Assembly (NCBI RefSeq): GCF_008831285.2
Contig: NC_045146.1
Location: forward strand, 10,920,972 to 10,984,971
Source: Nymphaea colorata
Taxonomy: Eukaryota > Streptophyta > Magnoliopsida > Nymphaeales > Nymphaeaceae
Reading direction: 5' to 3'
Length of the DNA stretch: 64,000 nt
Both the position numbers and the translations under genes were made by a program. The notes beneath the pieces were generated by a model, which was given only the letters and a program-made list of their open reading frames with translations, was not told where the DNA came from and did no database searches. This document shows, in pieces, positions 36,044 to 47,326 of the stretch (positions within the stretch are counted from its first letter, which is position 1; each line of letters opens with the position of its first letter).

Positions 36044-36973
36044 CTTTGTTTCATATTCTAGACTGAGCAAGGACTACAAATGTTTTGTATCTTCTCTTTC
36101 TTTGGCTATGATTCCCAGGAATGTTGCTGAGGCTCAAAGTGATCCCAAGTGGACTTATGCAATGCAAGAAGAGATGGAAGCCTTGAGAAGAAACATGACG
36201 TGGGAAGTTATAAAGATTCTTGAGGTGGCTCACTTGGTTGGATCTAAGTGGGTCTACACCATCAAGTACAAACCAGATGGAAGTGTTGAAAGATACAAAG
36301 CTCGTCTTGTGGCCAAGGGGTTTAGTCAGAAATATGGGATTGATTATTTGGAGACCTTTGCTCCTGTTGCGAAGATGAAGACTGTCAGAGTCATTATCTA
36401 CTTGTGATGAAGGAGTGGAAGATGTACCAACTTGATGTCAAGAACGCATTTCTCAATGGAGACCTTGAAGAGGAAGTATATATATGTATGCCTCCAGGAA
36501 ATGAGGAACTTGAAAAATGTTGCAAGCTAAGGAAAGCTTTATATCGGCTCAAGCAATCTCCTCGAGCATGGTTTGAACGACTTAGACTTGTCATACGACA
36601 ATGTAGATACCATCAAGGGAATGGACATCATACACTCTTTGTGAAGAGAAATGAGCAAAAGGTTACTATTTTGTTGGTATATGTTGATGATATGATTGTC
36701 ACATGTGATGATGAAGATGAAATAATTAAGTTAAAGAAACTATTGGCGATCGAGTTTGATCTCAAGGACCTTGGTAAGTTGAAATATTTCCTTAGCATTG
36801 AAATTGCTAGGTCTGGAACTAACCTCGTGCTTAATCAACGGAAGTACACTCTAGATTTTTTAAAGGAGACCGGGAAACTGGGGCGTAGACCAGCTTCTAC
36901 TCCTTTAGATGCTGGCCAGAAGTTAAGTCTTAGAGATGGAGAGCCTCTCTGTAGAGAGGCCAAAAGAAGATAA
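36044..36973 (+). pseudogene. copia reverse transcriptase, one frame break
   Basis: The first segment ends in GSKWVYTIKYKPDGSVERYKA and the ETFAPVAKM phrase before a stop at 36405. The second, from 36404, starts WKMYQLDVKNAFLNGDLEEE, has ALYRLKQSPRAWF, the catalytic YVDDMIV and LGKLKYFLSIEI. A small deletion at the junction causes the break. Otherwise the catalytic residues are retained. Confidence 0.9.
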
Positions 36974-37654
36974 CAATGTCTTGTAGGGAAGTTGATTTAT
37001 CTTACTCTCACTAGACCTGATATTACCTTTGCTGTGAATGTGATGAGTCGGTTCATGCATGCTCCCACTGATGCCCACTTGAAGGCTGTTGACAGGATCT
37101 TGTGCTACTTGAAGAGAAATCCTGGCAAAGGTCTTTTGTATATCAAGCAAGACACTCTTTGGATTGAAGGTTATTCAGATGCAGACTAAACAGGCTGTAT
37201 TGACACTAGGAGGTCCACCTCTGGCTATTGTATTTATTTGGGAAGAAATCTCATAATGTGGAGAAGTAAAAGGCAAGATGTTTATTCTCGTTCCAGTGCT
37301 GAAGCAGAATACAGAGCAGTGGCTATGGGAGTTTCAGAGCTTTTGTGGCTAAAAGTATTGTTGACTGATATTGGTATAAAGGTTGAAGAACCAATGAAGA
37401 TGTATTGCGATAACAAGTCTGCAATCAACTTAGCGAACAACCCTGTGCTTCATAACAGAACAAAGCATGTTGAGATTGAGCGGCATTTCATTCGAGAGAG
37501 AATTGATGCTAAAGAACTTGTACTTCCTTACATGAGATCTGAAGACCAAACAGCTGATGTTCTGACAAAAGCTCTATCTTCGACTTCGTTCGAGAGAAAT
37601 GTATCCAAGTTGGGCATGTTTGATATGTATGCCCAACTTGAGGGGGAGTGTTGA
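36974..37654 (+). pseudogene. copia RNase H, one nonsense codon
   Basis: Readable blocks: IYLTLTRPDITFAVNVMSRF, the YSDAD motif at about 37175-37189 followed by TAA where a Trp codon is usual, then SRSSAEAEYRAVA, the CDNKSAINLA block and TKHVEIERHFIRE. The frame ends at a TGA overlapping the start of the 3' LTR region (37652-37654). Confidence 0.9.
37637..37648 (+). other. copia polypurine tract
   Basis: Purine-rich AGGGGGAG directly before the 3' LTR start TGTTGAAAC. Confidence 0.85.
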
Positions 37655-37903
37655 AACATATTAGATGGGTCTCGGGATCGGGTCTGGATCCATACCCGAT
37701 CCATCGTGTAGCCCTTGTTGGGCCTTACTTAAAGATTGTAACCCTAATTTTGTAAGAGTTAATGAAATCTTAAGAGAGAGAGAGTCTGGTTGCTAGTGAA
37801 CACCAGTTCCTCCTCATCCGTGGTTTTTTCCTTTTTGCTGAGGGTTTTTCCACGTTACATCGTGTTCATCGTATTCCTCTTTCCTATTTTCCGTGTTTCT
37901 ACA
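37649..37903 (+). repeat. copia 3' LTR
   Basis: 255 bp, near-identical to 33332-33572 except for the 14-bp insertion and scattered substitutions; followed by the target duplication ATACA. Confidence 0.95.
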
Positions 37904-38018
37904 ATACACATACATGTACAAGGTAAGGTGCATCAGCATGTGAAATTGCACACGCCATGAATATATGATTGCAAAAAAGTCAACATCACAGCAGATGAAT
38001 ACGTCACAAGCAAGGTCA

Positions 38019-38784
38019 GACTCAGGTTTTATACAACAGAAAATTTTACAAAATCCTCAAACAAAATCCAGCCCATCTCCAGCCCCAAATGCTCTTTTGT
38101 CTGCCAAGGAAAATGAACTAACCAATGGACAGAGAAAATTAGCTCATTCAATTTGGCTCAATACATTGTTACAAATATCATTCTTCGGTTTTTAACGGCG
38201 AGGTTTTTCTCCGGTATTTTTCGGCAAAAGTTGCTTTTTCTGGGAACATCTCCGAAAAATCATGGCAAACTTTTAAAAAAAATTAAAAAAAAAATCTAAA
38301 TATCAGACAAAAAAATGAGAACCTAATAAGACATAAATAAAACTAGATGAAAGTGACACAAAGAATGTTTAAACTTTAAATGATCATAATATAATGAAAA
38401 ATAATTTAGGTTAAGTTTAAAATTGAATCAATGATGATATTAATGTTAAAAAAAATAAAAAACAAAAAAATGAGGAAAAATCACGATAAAAAAGCAAAAA
38501 ATTGTGACAAAAATGTGATAAATATATTTTTCATGTTCTTTTGAAAATATCGTGCTTTTTTCCTTTTTTTCGTTTTTCTCATTTTTCCCATTAATATCGT
38601 GATATTTTTAAAAATATTGCAATATCTGTGACACTTGCTCAGAATCAGATTTCATACAACAGAAAAATGACAAATAACTCAAACCAAATCCAGCCCATTC
38701 GCAGCCTTAAATGCACATTTGTCTGCCTGACAAGGAAAATGAACAAATCAATGGACAGAAAAAATTAACTTATCCCATTGGGAA
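38019..38784. repeat. 140-bp direct duplication split by an AT-rich insertion
   Basis: 38019-38160 and 38637-38784 are clearly similar direct copies (shared words CAAATCCAGCCCAT, GACAAGGAAAATGAAC-like and AATGGACAGA). The intervening 476 bp are rich in A/T with GTTACAAATAT near one end and ATATCTGTGAC near the other, an imperfect inverted pair that suggests a hAT-like insertion. All lies within intron 4 of the RuvBL1 remnant. Confidence 0.65.
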
Positions 38785-39188
38785 ACAACAGTTTGTTGGT
38801 GAAATAGGACACAGTAATAGAAGCACGCATGTTCATGAAGAAACATATTCCAACTTCAAAGGAAGAAAAAACTGGAAAAAGAAAGGAATACAAAAATGTT
38901 TGCCAAAACAATGACATTTAAAGTCGGAACTGCCGATGCAAGAAGTAAAAGATGTTTTGGCTTCCATCATCAGATGAAAAAGTAATACCTCAGAGAGAAA
39001 CCTGATCCCTGATATCTCAGACATACTTTTCAGAGAATCATATCCATATAAGGAGGATTAAACAAATTCTAGGAAATATAAGCAACCAATGCCAAACAAT
39101 AAATGACCTTTATAATATGGTAATACTGTTGTAACCCCACTTTGGATCTATCTATTGAATTTAAAAGTTAAAAACAGCAAGTTGGTAC

Positions 39189-39337
39189 CTTTTCCTTGAG
39201 CAGAGCATCATAAATAGTTGGATCCAGCTTCAATTGCTTCGTTCCTTTAACAGTTTTTAGCCCAATAATTACATGGCTAATACTCTTCCCATATCCCCCT
39301 GTCATACTCTCTGTCTTTCTGGTGAAAGCTCAGTTAC
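39189..39337 (-). pseudogene. RUVBL1: RuvBL1 exon 4, one base deleted
   Basis: 149 nt where 150 are needed to keep phase 0 at both ends. After VTELSPE the frame shifts at about 39315-39317, then [15 protein letters not shown] to [12 protein letters not shown] is legible in the shifted frame. Read without correction it reaches a stop four codons after the deletion. It encodes part of domain II. Splice sites (acceptor CTAG, donor GTAC) look normal. Confidence 0.85.
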
Positions 39338-39410
39338 CTAGAACAGGGGCCAACTAAAATATAATTATCTGAAATTTAGTTTATTATGTGCCATAAAAAA
39401 CAGCTGCTCA

Positions 39411-39614
<204 letters not shown>

Positions 39615-40559
39615 TTAAGAAGGAATCGCAAAAGTTGCACTTATGTTGATGCATCATACAATACTAAGAAAATTGCCTATCACTAAGTTGACTGTCAAAA
39701 GGGAAAAACAGGAAACTTTATTAAATTCCTTAAGAAGGGGAAACACAATCTGTAATGTTCCTTTTTTTCATTGTAAGAGGGTCTGAATGGGAGCCAAAAG
39801 GGAGCATCTGTACAACACAACAGGATGACAATGATTACTGAAAAGAAGGCTTGGCAAAGGAAACCATGCATGTCATCCAACAATTGGTTGCACAAGGGAA
39901 AAATGTGGGGTGACCAGCAAGGCGAATAAAAGTTATACAATTAAAAATGAAGGAACTCGCCAAGAACATGCAAGCAAAGCCAATAGATTACCAATCACAA
40001 AGGACAAGCAAGAAGATACAATAGATTACCATGAAAATTTTGCAGCAAGTACCAAACTAAATTGAATAAGCGTGATCCTGGCTTCTTTGTAATTCACAAG
40101 TTATGGCAACTACTAAAATTTAAATGTCAAAAACTTTACAGCCACAGACCCCCAGTAGGTAGGAAGTATACAGAGTTCAGAATTTGGGTTTCTCGTTTTC
40201 ATCACAGCAATAAAATAACAGTGTTCAGATCAAAGGAGACTGATTTTGTCTGCTTTGTTTTAAAGGACTAGCAAGACCATTGTTGAATTTGCTTTTCAAA
40301 GAAGAACAACTGTATACATACACAGGTGTTATAACATGCTCATTGTATATACAAACGGTAATGCAATTAGTAATGGTGATGACTGATGAGGAAAAGATTC
40401 TTCAAATCTAACAATGAGGATGATGGATGCTTCTTCACCTGCTTGTTGGTGCTGAGATGATCTGCAGCAATGAGATGAGCAGGAGTCAACGAGGAAGAAG
40501 AAGAGGATAAAACAGAAAGGGACAGAAAAGATCAGGACTCTTGGTCCCCTTTCTTTGCC

Positions 40560-40700
40560 AAAAAAAAAAAGGAACAACCTGACAGCCTGATTGGATGGAG
40601 GGAGAGTGAGGGAAAGGATAGGAAAGATTGATGCATTCGTGTTTAGATGACTAATTAATGAGGAGGAGAAAGAGTTAAGATCAAGAAAAAACGGTCAATG
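40560..40700. repeat. possible MITE fragment in RuvBL1 intron 2
   Basis: GCCTGATTGGATGGAGGGAG followed by GGGAAAGGATAGGAAAG and GTGTTTAGATGACTAATTA resembles one end of the MITE at 30305 (TGTTTGGTTGGAAGGAAAGG, then TGTGTTTAGTTGGCTAATTA). The other end and target duplication are not seen. Confidence 0.4.
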
Positions 40701-41202
40701 ACTATTGCAGTAAACCTGGACCACGATGACCCTTAGCAGAGATCATTCACCAAGTTAAAAAAAACTACTTGACGCAAGTGTTCGAAACTTGATTGTAAAT
40801 ATTATAAGAATACAAGGTGACATTTCTTGAAAGGTCGCATGGAACAATACATGCAGCCTAATATCTCAAGATGGTCATCAAGACTTGTAATATTTTACTC
40901 CCGCGAGCCTCACCATCTCCTATGTCAACAAGCACGTTCAGAAGACACATACATTCCACCATACGCCTGCACATGGAAGATATACATTCTACTAGCCTTC
41001 TAAACATGAAAGGTGCCTATCGAGTGTTCTACTTCTACTTTCAGAAAAAACTTCACTAAAAGCTCCTCGTGTATGTATGCCAACGAACGCCCTAAAAGAA
41101 ATTACACATGCGAACCTTTATACTGGATTATGCAACTATGTTTCTGGGCCTCAATGGTTCCAACAGGAAAGCATGGTCATGATTATAAAATCGAACATAT
41201 CA

Positions 41203-41709
<507 letters not shown>

Positions 41710-41720
41710 CTACGTTCCAA

Positions 41721-41760
41721 ACACACACACACACACACACACATACACACACAGAGAGAG
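41721..41760. repeat. (AC)n(AG)n microsatellite in RuvBL1 intron 1
   Basis: About 16 AC units with one AT interruption, then AG units, in the 313-bp first intron. Confidence 0.95.
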
Positions 41761-41899
41761 GGCATCTATAACTGAAACCCACAACTGTAGACCCCAGAAC
41801 CAAGAACTCCATTGCAAAAGAGGAGAGAAAAAGTGAAGGAAGATCAGACAAGAAGAGGGAAGGAAAGAAGGCACGGGAAATAGGTCGGAGGGTTAGTAC

Positions 41900-41983
41900 G
41901 TCGAGGCCGAGGCCCTTGATGTGGGTATGCGTAGCGATTCTCTGCTTCTTCGTGGTGGATTGAACCTCCTCTATCTTCATCAT
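41900..41983 (-). CDS. RUVBL1: RuvBL1 exon 1, start codon
   Basis: 84 nt, 28 codons: starts ATGATG (either could be used) and reads KIEEVQSTTKKQRIATHTHI to GLGLD before donor GTACTA. Upstream is pyrimidine/purine-rich DNA (CTCTCTCCC and GAGAGAG) typical of a plant 5' untranslated leader. The gypsy 3' LTR ends about 320 bp farther upstream. Confidence 0.88.
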
Positions 41984-42304
41984 CTTTTCTCTCCCTCCCT
42001 CTTTTCCTCGACTCCACTGTTCAATCTCTCGCAAAGAGATCAACCAGCAAGAGAACAAGCAGTCAAGCACGAAGAGAAAGGGAGAGAGCGCGAGCGAGAG
42101 AGGACGAAGGCGCGCGAACGAAGATGTAAGAATTCCAATGCCATAACTTGAATTTAACGAGGATATCGTGACAAATTATAGCCGAGGACCAAGGGAAGAC
42201 TTTAGGAGGCGTATTTTCTAAAAATTTTTAATCATAGCTGATTATATTTTAACAAGTTTTTTAAAAACATTAAAAATAAAATTTTACTTCACAAAATCTA
42301 GGAG

Positions 42305-44938
42305 GGTTAGGACGCAGATCTGCTGTCCTGACCTCCCAAGACCTCTTCAAGGACGCTTTCGGTGATAGATATAATAAGATTACAAGCCAAATGTTATCCC
42401 ACTGGGGACAAACCCAGTAAATGCCGTACAAGGAGGGCTTTTCCCGCCTACTCTAGGTTTGAACCTACTACACAGAAAGGTTCAAGGCCTTACAACCGTA
42501 GCGTACAAATGAGCTCTCAACCTCACTCAATCAAACCATATATTCATGCCTAGGCGAGCAAACCCAACCCATAGAAAAGTCCACACCACGGCTGAAAGCA
42601 ATTAAACCCACCCCGTTTTATAGGGGGAGAGTGAGGCAAACCTCGCTGGGGATAGCCCAGCGCCACGACCAAGGGCAGAAGTCCAAGGCCCTCGGTATCC
42701 AGCAAACGTATGGCAAGTCAGGTGAGTACCAACCTCTTCCACGCTCCTTACCGCGCCTTGAGAACACCTTCAATCACAAGCAACAGAGCAATTACCAAGT
42801 ACGCAATTGATAAGGATAAATGAGGCTAATGTAGAGGAGCTTCACCAGACGGCAATATGAACCCCGGGAGCGAACGTATGGGGTGAGACTAGCACCAATT
42901 GACGCCGGTGTGCGCGCGCTGCCAGGCAGCCTTTGCTCCCAGCTCCTCACGGCTGGTACAGTGCGGCTCTTCAAGCAACCCTCAAAACAGCAAACCGAGT
43001 AGTCAATGCTTAATTAAACAAGCAGGTTTAGTCTCATGAAGTAGAGAAGCGTCACCGTGTGAGATTTTAAACCCCGGAAACAGATGGAAGTGGCGTGTGG
43101 CAAGCGCCGTTTAACGCCGGCACAGGCGCGCTGCGCTGCAAAGCAGCAAGAGCTCCAGCTTCCCACGGACGAGACTAGTGAGTTCTGGTTCACGGGCGTG
43201 GGCAGGGGGTTCGCCACATCAGAAATTCTCCAAAAATCTTAGGAGTCTCCGTTTGAGCTTATTTTTGGACAGTAGCTCCGCCTATTAGTTACCCGAGGAT
43301 GGACCAAATTTGAGCTGAAGAGGATCTACCGTTCGGGTTCTAGCCCTTGATGAATCACGCGGACTGTGACAGGCGAAAGGCTGATGGAAGGGTTCTACCG
43401 CTGAATAGGGCTGCCGATCTTTGAAAATTCGCCAAAATTCGTCCAAGTGTCGGATTGGGCTGAAATTTGGTAGAGAGGTCGCCTGGATAGATACAAAGGG
43501 ATGCCCAAAAGATGGGAGGCAACTGCCCACCCTAGAGCCAGGTCGTTGAAGGAGTTAGGGTCTGGACTGTCACGCGAAACAGGGGATCACGGCAGAAAGG
43601 GCAGAGCGTCTTCATCTTCTCAGCTCCATCCAGCAATGGGTAGAACCATTTCAACAGCTAGGAATTGAAGGAAATCAATTAAGAAAAGAGGGAGAGTTAG
43701 TCAGATCACCAGATTAGGGATTTCCCCCAATTTTCCAGCGAAGATTGGGGATGCAGCTGCCGCTCGGGCGGAAATTGCAGGAATCGCCGCCGGTAAGCTT
43801 CTGGATTCCGATGGGAGGCTCTTCTTCAGCTGCAGACTGACGAATCCTCTTCAGAAATGGACCACGGCGTCGCCCAGACGTGGAGAGACCGATGGCGCCA
43901 TCCCTTGGCCAAGTGGGGAACGCGTTTGCCGGTGAGACGGATGGAGGTGGTGCGATATGGGCGGCTGAGGCTTCTAGCGAGGCAGCAGGGCTTCAGCTGA
44001 GAAGGGAGGAGCAGTGGCACGGTTTGGACTTCACGGGCAAGCTTAGATGAAGGCATCGGGGGTAGGGACGCTTGGGGGAGGCAGACGAGGCATGGGGAAG
44101 GAGCAGACGAAGCGCCAGGGGGCAGGGACGCGAGAGAGAAGCACGGGGGAGAAGCCCCTCGCCGTGGCGAGAGCAAACCCTCGAGCGGGAGGAGAGAGAA
44201 AGTCACGAGGAAAAGAGAGAGACCGAGAGTTTTGATTTCTAAAAAACATATCATGTACAGTAGAGCTCAAGCGTTATGTAGCTTGAGTGAACCGGGTTGG
44301 CTGCCGAACCAGTTCCAAATCAATAAAGCTTACAATATTAAAGGTCTGAGTCTAAAATATATACAAGCATCAAAGAGAAACCGTTCCGCACGGTCAACCC
44401 ACTTCACCCAAACGTAAGGAGGGTGGTCTTCATCTCGCGTGCGGCCGAGTCCGGGTCGTCCTCCTTCAGCTATAGTCCAACGCTCAGTGCGTCGGCTAGC
44501 TCCTTGGTTCCGCTAGGCCCGGGTTCTTCTTCGACCCTGTCACATGAAAAGTTAGCCACAGATAAATCTAAACGCGGGTCGACCATCGACTCTTTCCTTG
44601 CTCGGCGGGTGAGGACGGTGTCTGCTCTGCTCGAAGCCCCTATGACGTCGGCTGTCACGCGCCTATCGGCGCCACCTTCGGCCGTAAGCGGCCATCTTCG
44701 GCGCCCTTCGGTGCTGGTATGGCTGGTCCTGGACGGCACCCTGCTGCCTCCTTCGCCCAAATCTGGCTCAATTGTAGCAGCTGACTCCGGAACGGCAACC
44801 TCATCCACTATTCTGGCTCGTCCCCGAGGCGGCAAAGAATAGGCCTCCCCACTTCCTCGACGCTTGGCCGGGGTGGCCCTCTGCCTCTCGGCATCTCTTG
44901 TGTCCTGCCTCGATGGTCTCCTAGGTAGGCCCGTATCA
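42305..44938 (-). repeat. gypsy 3' LTR
   Basis: Minus-strand start TGATACGGGCC at 44938. The distal end near 42305 is inexact: relative to the other LTR, about 40 bp are missing close to 42320 and the terminal CA is changed. Its distal end lies about 320 bp upstream of the RuvBL1 start codon in the same transcriptional direction. Confidence 0.9.
44352..44363 (-). promoter_or_regulatory. TATA-like box in gypsy 3' LTR
   Basis: The minus strand reads GTATATATTTTA about 575 bp inside the LTR, followed by a GC-rich leader with CTCTCTC tracts. The same word is at 51840-51850 in the 5' LTR. Confidence 0.45.
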
Positions 44939-45156
44939 GATCCACCCCGCTGAGCTTGAGCTTGTCCCCAAGCTCGTGCATACGGGAACCTGTGGGCGAT
45001 CTGGTCAAACTCCTCCCATCTGGTCAAACTCCTCCCAGGAGGTGCCTTGGTCCTATCCCTCCCACTCAACCAAGACCTCATGATGTGTGCGACCCTGTCG
45101 CTGCACATAGCGGTGCCTAAGTATCCTGTAGGGTCGAGGCAGCTAATCTGAGACAT
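44470..45156 (-). pseudogene. gypsy Pol C-terminal tail running into the 3' LTR
   Basis: Just below the integrase stop (45143) the pol frame reads ILRHRYVQRQGRTHHEVLV then EWEG and, after a TAG, GTSWEEFDQ, which is a chromodomain-like segment (W-E-G..W-E-E). A 19-bp tandem duplication at 45001-45037 shifts the frame, after which an open frame continues through the purine tract and across the LTR boundary at 44938 to a stop at 44470. That tail of about 180 residues is rich in Arg, Pro, Ser and Thr (GLPRRPSRQDTRDAERQR and so on). Extension of Pol into the LTR is known in some chromoviruses; here it is inferred from reading frame alone. Confidence 0.6.
44939..44955 (-). other. gypsy polypurine tract
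   Basis: Minus-strand AGCGGGGTGGATC directly precedes the LTR start TGATACGG at 44938. Confidence 0.65.
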
Positions 45157-47296
45157 GCTCTACTTGTTCAGGAAGCTCTCCCACATGTGGCTTGAGGCAT
45201 GTCACATGGAATACAGGATGTACGAGAGCAGTGGCTGGTAACGCAAGGCGATAAGCTGCCCGGCCGATCCTCTGTAACACAGGGTGGGGACCGTAGTATC
45301 TCGAAAGCAGCTTCGAGTAAGGCTGCCCAAGTAACGACTTCTGCTTGAGGGGCAGATGCTTCAACCAAACATAGTCTCCGACCACGAACTCACGGTCCTT
45401 CCGGCCTTTATCATATACCTGTTTCATTCGATTTTGTGCCCGTAAGATGTTTCGTCGGAGTGTCGCTAGAACATCCTCTCGGGTCGTCAGACTGCAATCT
45501 ACGTCCTCATCCCTGGCAGTACCCCCTTCATATCTCGGTATCCGAGGGGGTGGAACCCCGTACAGAGCCTGGTAAGATGTCATAGCTGTGCCCCCATGTA
45601 AGCTGGTGTTGTAGGCCCATTCGGCCCACGATAGGTGTCGCACCCAAGTGGTTGGCCTATCTCCCACATAACAGCGCAAGTATGTCTCAAGCGTGCGATT
45701 GACCACCTCGCTCTGTCCATCGGTCTGAGGATGGTGGGCAGTGCTAAAATTTAGAGTAGTGCCAGCTTTGCTCATGTATTCTTTCCAAAAGAAACTCAGA
45801 AAAATAGAATCCCTGTCACAAACAATACTGCTGGGCATGCCATGTAACTTCCCTACAAAGTCCTGAAAGACATCAGCGACAAGAGGCCCGTGGTAGTGCC
45901 TGGGCAGAGGGGCGAAGTGTCCATATTTGGTCAGGCGATCAACTACCACAAGAATGGCTTCCTTGCCTTCTGAGCGAGGCAGAGCATCAATGAAATCCAT
46001 AGAGATGTCAGCCCATGGCCTAGTAAGGACAGGTAAGAGATGTTGATGCCCAAGAGGCTTAGTTGCCTCATACTTCTCACGCTGACAGATCTGACATTGT
46101 CGAACAAACTCTCTAACATCAGCGCGCAATCCCTTCCACCAAAACTGAGACTTAATCCGGTGGAGGGTCTTAGCTACTCCCTCGTGGCCGGCCGCAGGTG
46201 AAGCATGAAAGTGAAGAAGCAGTTCATGCTTTAAGGCTGACCCCGCAGGCACGACAACCCACCCTTTTCGGTACAATAAATTCCCTCTAAGGCTGTACAA
46301 GGGAATAGTCCATGGGTTGTCACGTAAAGAGTGCCTCAAAAGCCGCAATTCAGTGTCCCTCATCTGTTCAGCATCAATTTGATCCCACAGATCTGTCTCA
46401 AGCACTGAGAGCGACAACATCTGCTCAGGTAACCGGGACAACGCATCCACTGCAGTATTATCAGGACCCCGTTTATACTCTATCTGGAAATCGTACCCAA
46501 GGAGCTTCGCAAGCCATCTCTGCTGGACGGGGGTGGAAACTCTCTGAGTAAGCATATACTTGAGGCTGTGGTGGTCTGTCCTGATGACAAAGCGTCTGTC
46601 AAGAAGATACGGCCTCCATTTAGTAACTGCCAAAACAATAGCCAAGAGCTCCTTGTCATATGTCGAGTACGGTCTAGCTCGGCTAGTAAGGGCCTTAGAC
46701 ATAAAGGCAATGGGGTGCTTGTCTTGACTGAGCACAGCCCCCACTCCACTATCACATGCATCCGTCTCCACTACAAACTGCTTAGTGAAGTCCGGAAGGG
46801 CTAAAACAGGAGAAGACATCATCGCCTCCTTCAAACGCTCAAAGGCTGCCTTGGATTTGTCGGTCCACATAAACTGGCCTTTCTTCAACATACTAGTCAA
46901 AGGAGCTGCAATGATCCCATAGATCTGAATAAACCGACTGTAGTAGGCCGTTAGCCCCAAAAACCCTCTCAGCCCTCGTAAATCCTTGGGAAGCGGCCAT
47001 TCTTTCATTACAAGAAGCTTTTCAGGGTCTGTCATAACACCCTCTTTAGATACAATATGCCCCAAGTAGCCAATAGAGGGTTGACCAAAACTGCATTTAG
47101 TTAACTTGGCAAACAAGCTGTGCTCACGTAACAAATTCAAAGTTTGTGCCAAGTGATCTATGTGCTGCTCCATCGACCGGCTGTATACGAGTATGTCATC
47201 AAAGAAAACAAGAATGAAATCTCTCAAATGTGGCCGGAATATATCATTCATGCAGCGTTGAAATGTGGCTGGTGCGTTGGTTAGGCCAAAGGGCAT
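45143..47296 (-). CDS. gypsy Pol: RT C-terminal part, RNase H, integrase
   Basis: 717 residues uninterrupted. In order: MPFGLTNAPATFQ and the catalytic FFDDILVYS (residues 1-45); RNase H with VETDAC at about 172, KELLAIV and VIRTDHHSLKYML; the connection DALSRLP; integrase zinc motif (HFHASPAAGHEG, then CQICQREK) from about 370; core with DISMDFIDALP, CDRDSIF and the Glu in GQSEVVNRTLE; and a C-terminal LSRYYGPHPVLQRIG and LPATALVHPVFHVTCLKPH module. All catalytic residues look retained. Upstream it is separated from the rest of Pol by one in-frame TGA; the N-terminal Met is not the true start. Confidence 0.93.
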   Translation of the reverse strand: MPFGLTNAPATFQRCMNDIFRPHLRDFILVFFDDILVYSRSMEQHIDHLAQTLNLLREHSLFAKLTKCSFGQPSIGYLGHIVSKEGVMTDPEKLLVMKEWPLPKDLRGLRGFLGLTAYYSRFIQIYGIIAAPLTSMLKKGQFMWTDKSKAAFERLKEAMMSSPVLALPDFTKQFVVETDACDSGVGAVLSQDKHPIAFMSKALTSRARPYSTYDKELLAIVLAVTKWRPYLLDRRFVIRTDHHSLKYMLTQRVSTPVQQRWLAKLLGYDFQIEYKRGPDNTAVDALSRLPEQMLSLSVLETDLWDQIDAEQMRDTELRLLRHSLRDNPWTIPLYSLRGNLLYRKGWVVVPAGSALKHELLLHFHASPAAGHEGVAKTLHRIKSQFWWKGLRADVREFVRQCQICQREKYEATKPLGHQHLLPVLTRPWADISMDFIDALPRSEGKEAILVVVDRLTKYGHFAPLPRHYHGPLVADVFQDFVGKLHGMPSSIVCDRDSIFLSFFWKEYMSKAGTTLNFSTAHHPQTDGQSEVVNRTLETYLRCYVGDRPTTWVRHLSWAEWAYNTSLHGGTAMTSYQALYGVPPPRIPRYEGGTARDEDVDCSLTTREDVLATLRRNILRAQNRMKQVYDKGRKDREFVVGDYVWLKHLPLKQKSLLGQPYSKLLSRYYGPHPVLQRIGRAAYRLALPATALVHPVFHVTCLKPHVGELPEQVEHVSD

Positions 47297-47302
47297 AACC
47301 AG

Positions 47303-47305
47303 GAA
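47303..47305 (-). other. single nonsense codon (TGA) inside RT
   Basis: Between KTAF and THDRHYEF the minus strand has TGA where this family normally has Arg. CGA to TGA is one C-to-T transition at a CpG, a common result of cytosine methylation. Confidence 0.8.
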
Positions 47306-47326
47306 CTCATAGTGCCGATCATGAGT

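Larger units (their letters stand above)
33327..37908 (+). mobile_element. Ty1/copia retrotransposon with 5-bp target duplications
   Basis: The element is 33332-37903 (4,572 bp). LTRs of 241 and 255 bp begin TGTTGAAACATATT and end TTTCTACA; ATACA flanks it on both sides (33327-33331, 37904-37908). A primer site, polypurine tract and protease, integrase, RT and RNase H coding remains are present in copia order. There is no recognisable Gag. Multiple stops and frameshifts make it non-autonomous. LTRs are very similar, so the insertion is fairly recent. It lies in intron 4 of the RuvBL1 remnant, opposite to that gene's direction. Confidence 0.95.

Noticed and set aside
42362-44417. Many open frames within the gypsy LTRs (for example 43826-44254 and its twin 51313-51741)
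   Set aside because: They recur in both LTRs because the LTRs are copies; apart from the frame continuous with Pol, none has a motif. Presence in two copies is not independent conservation.
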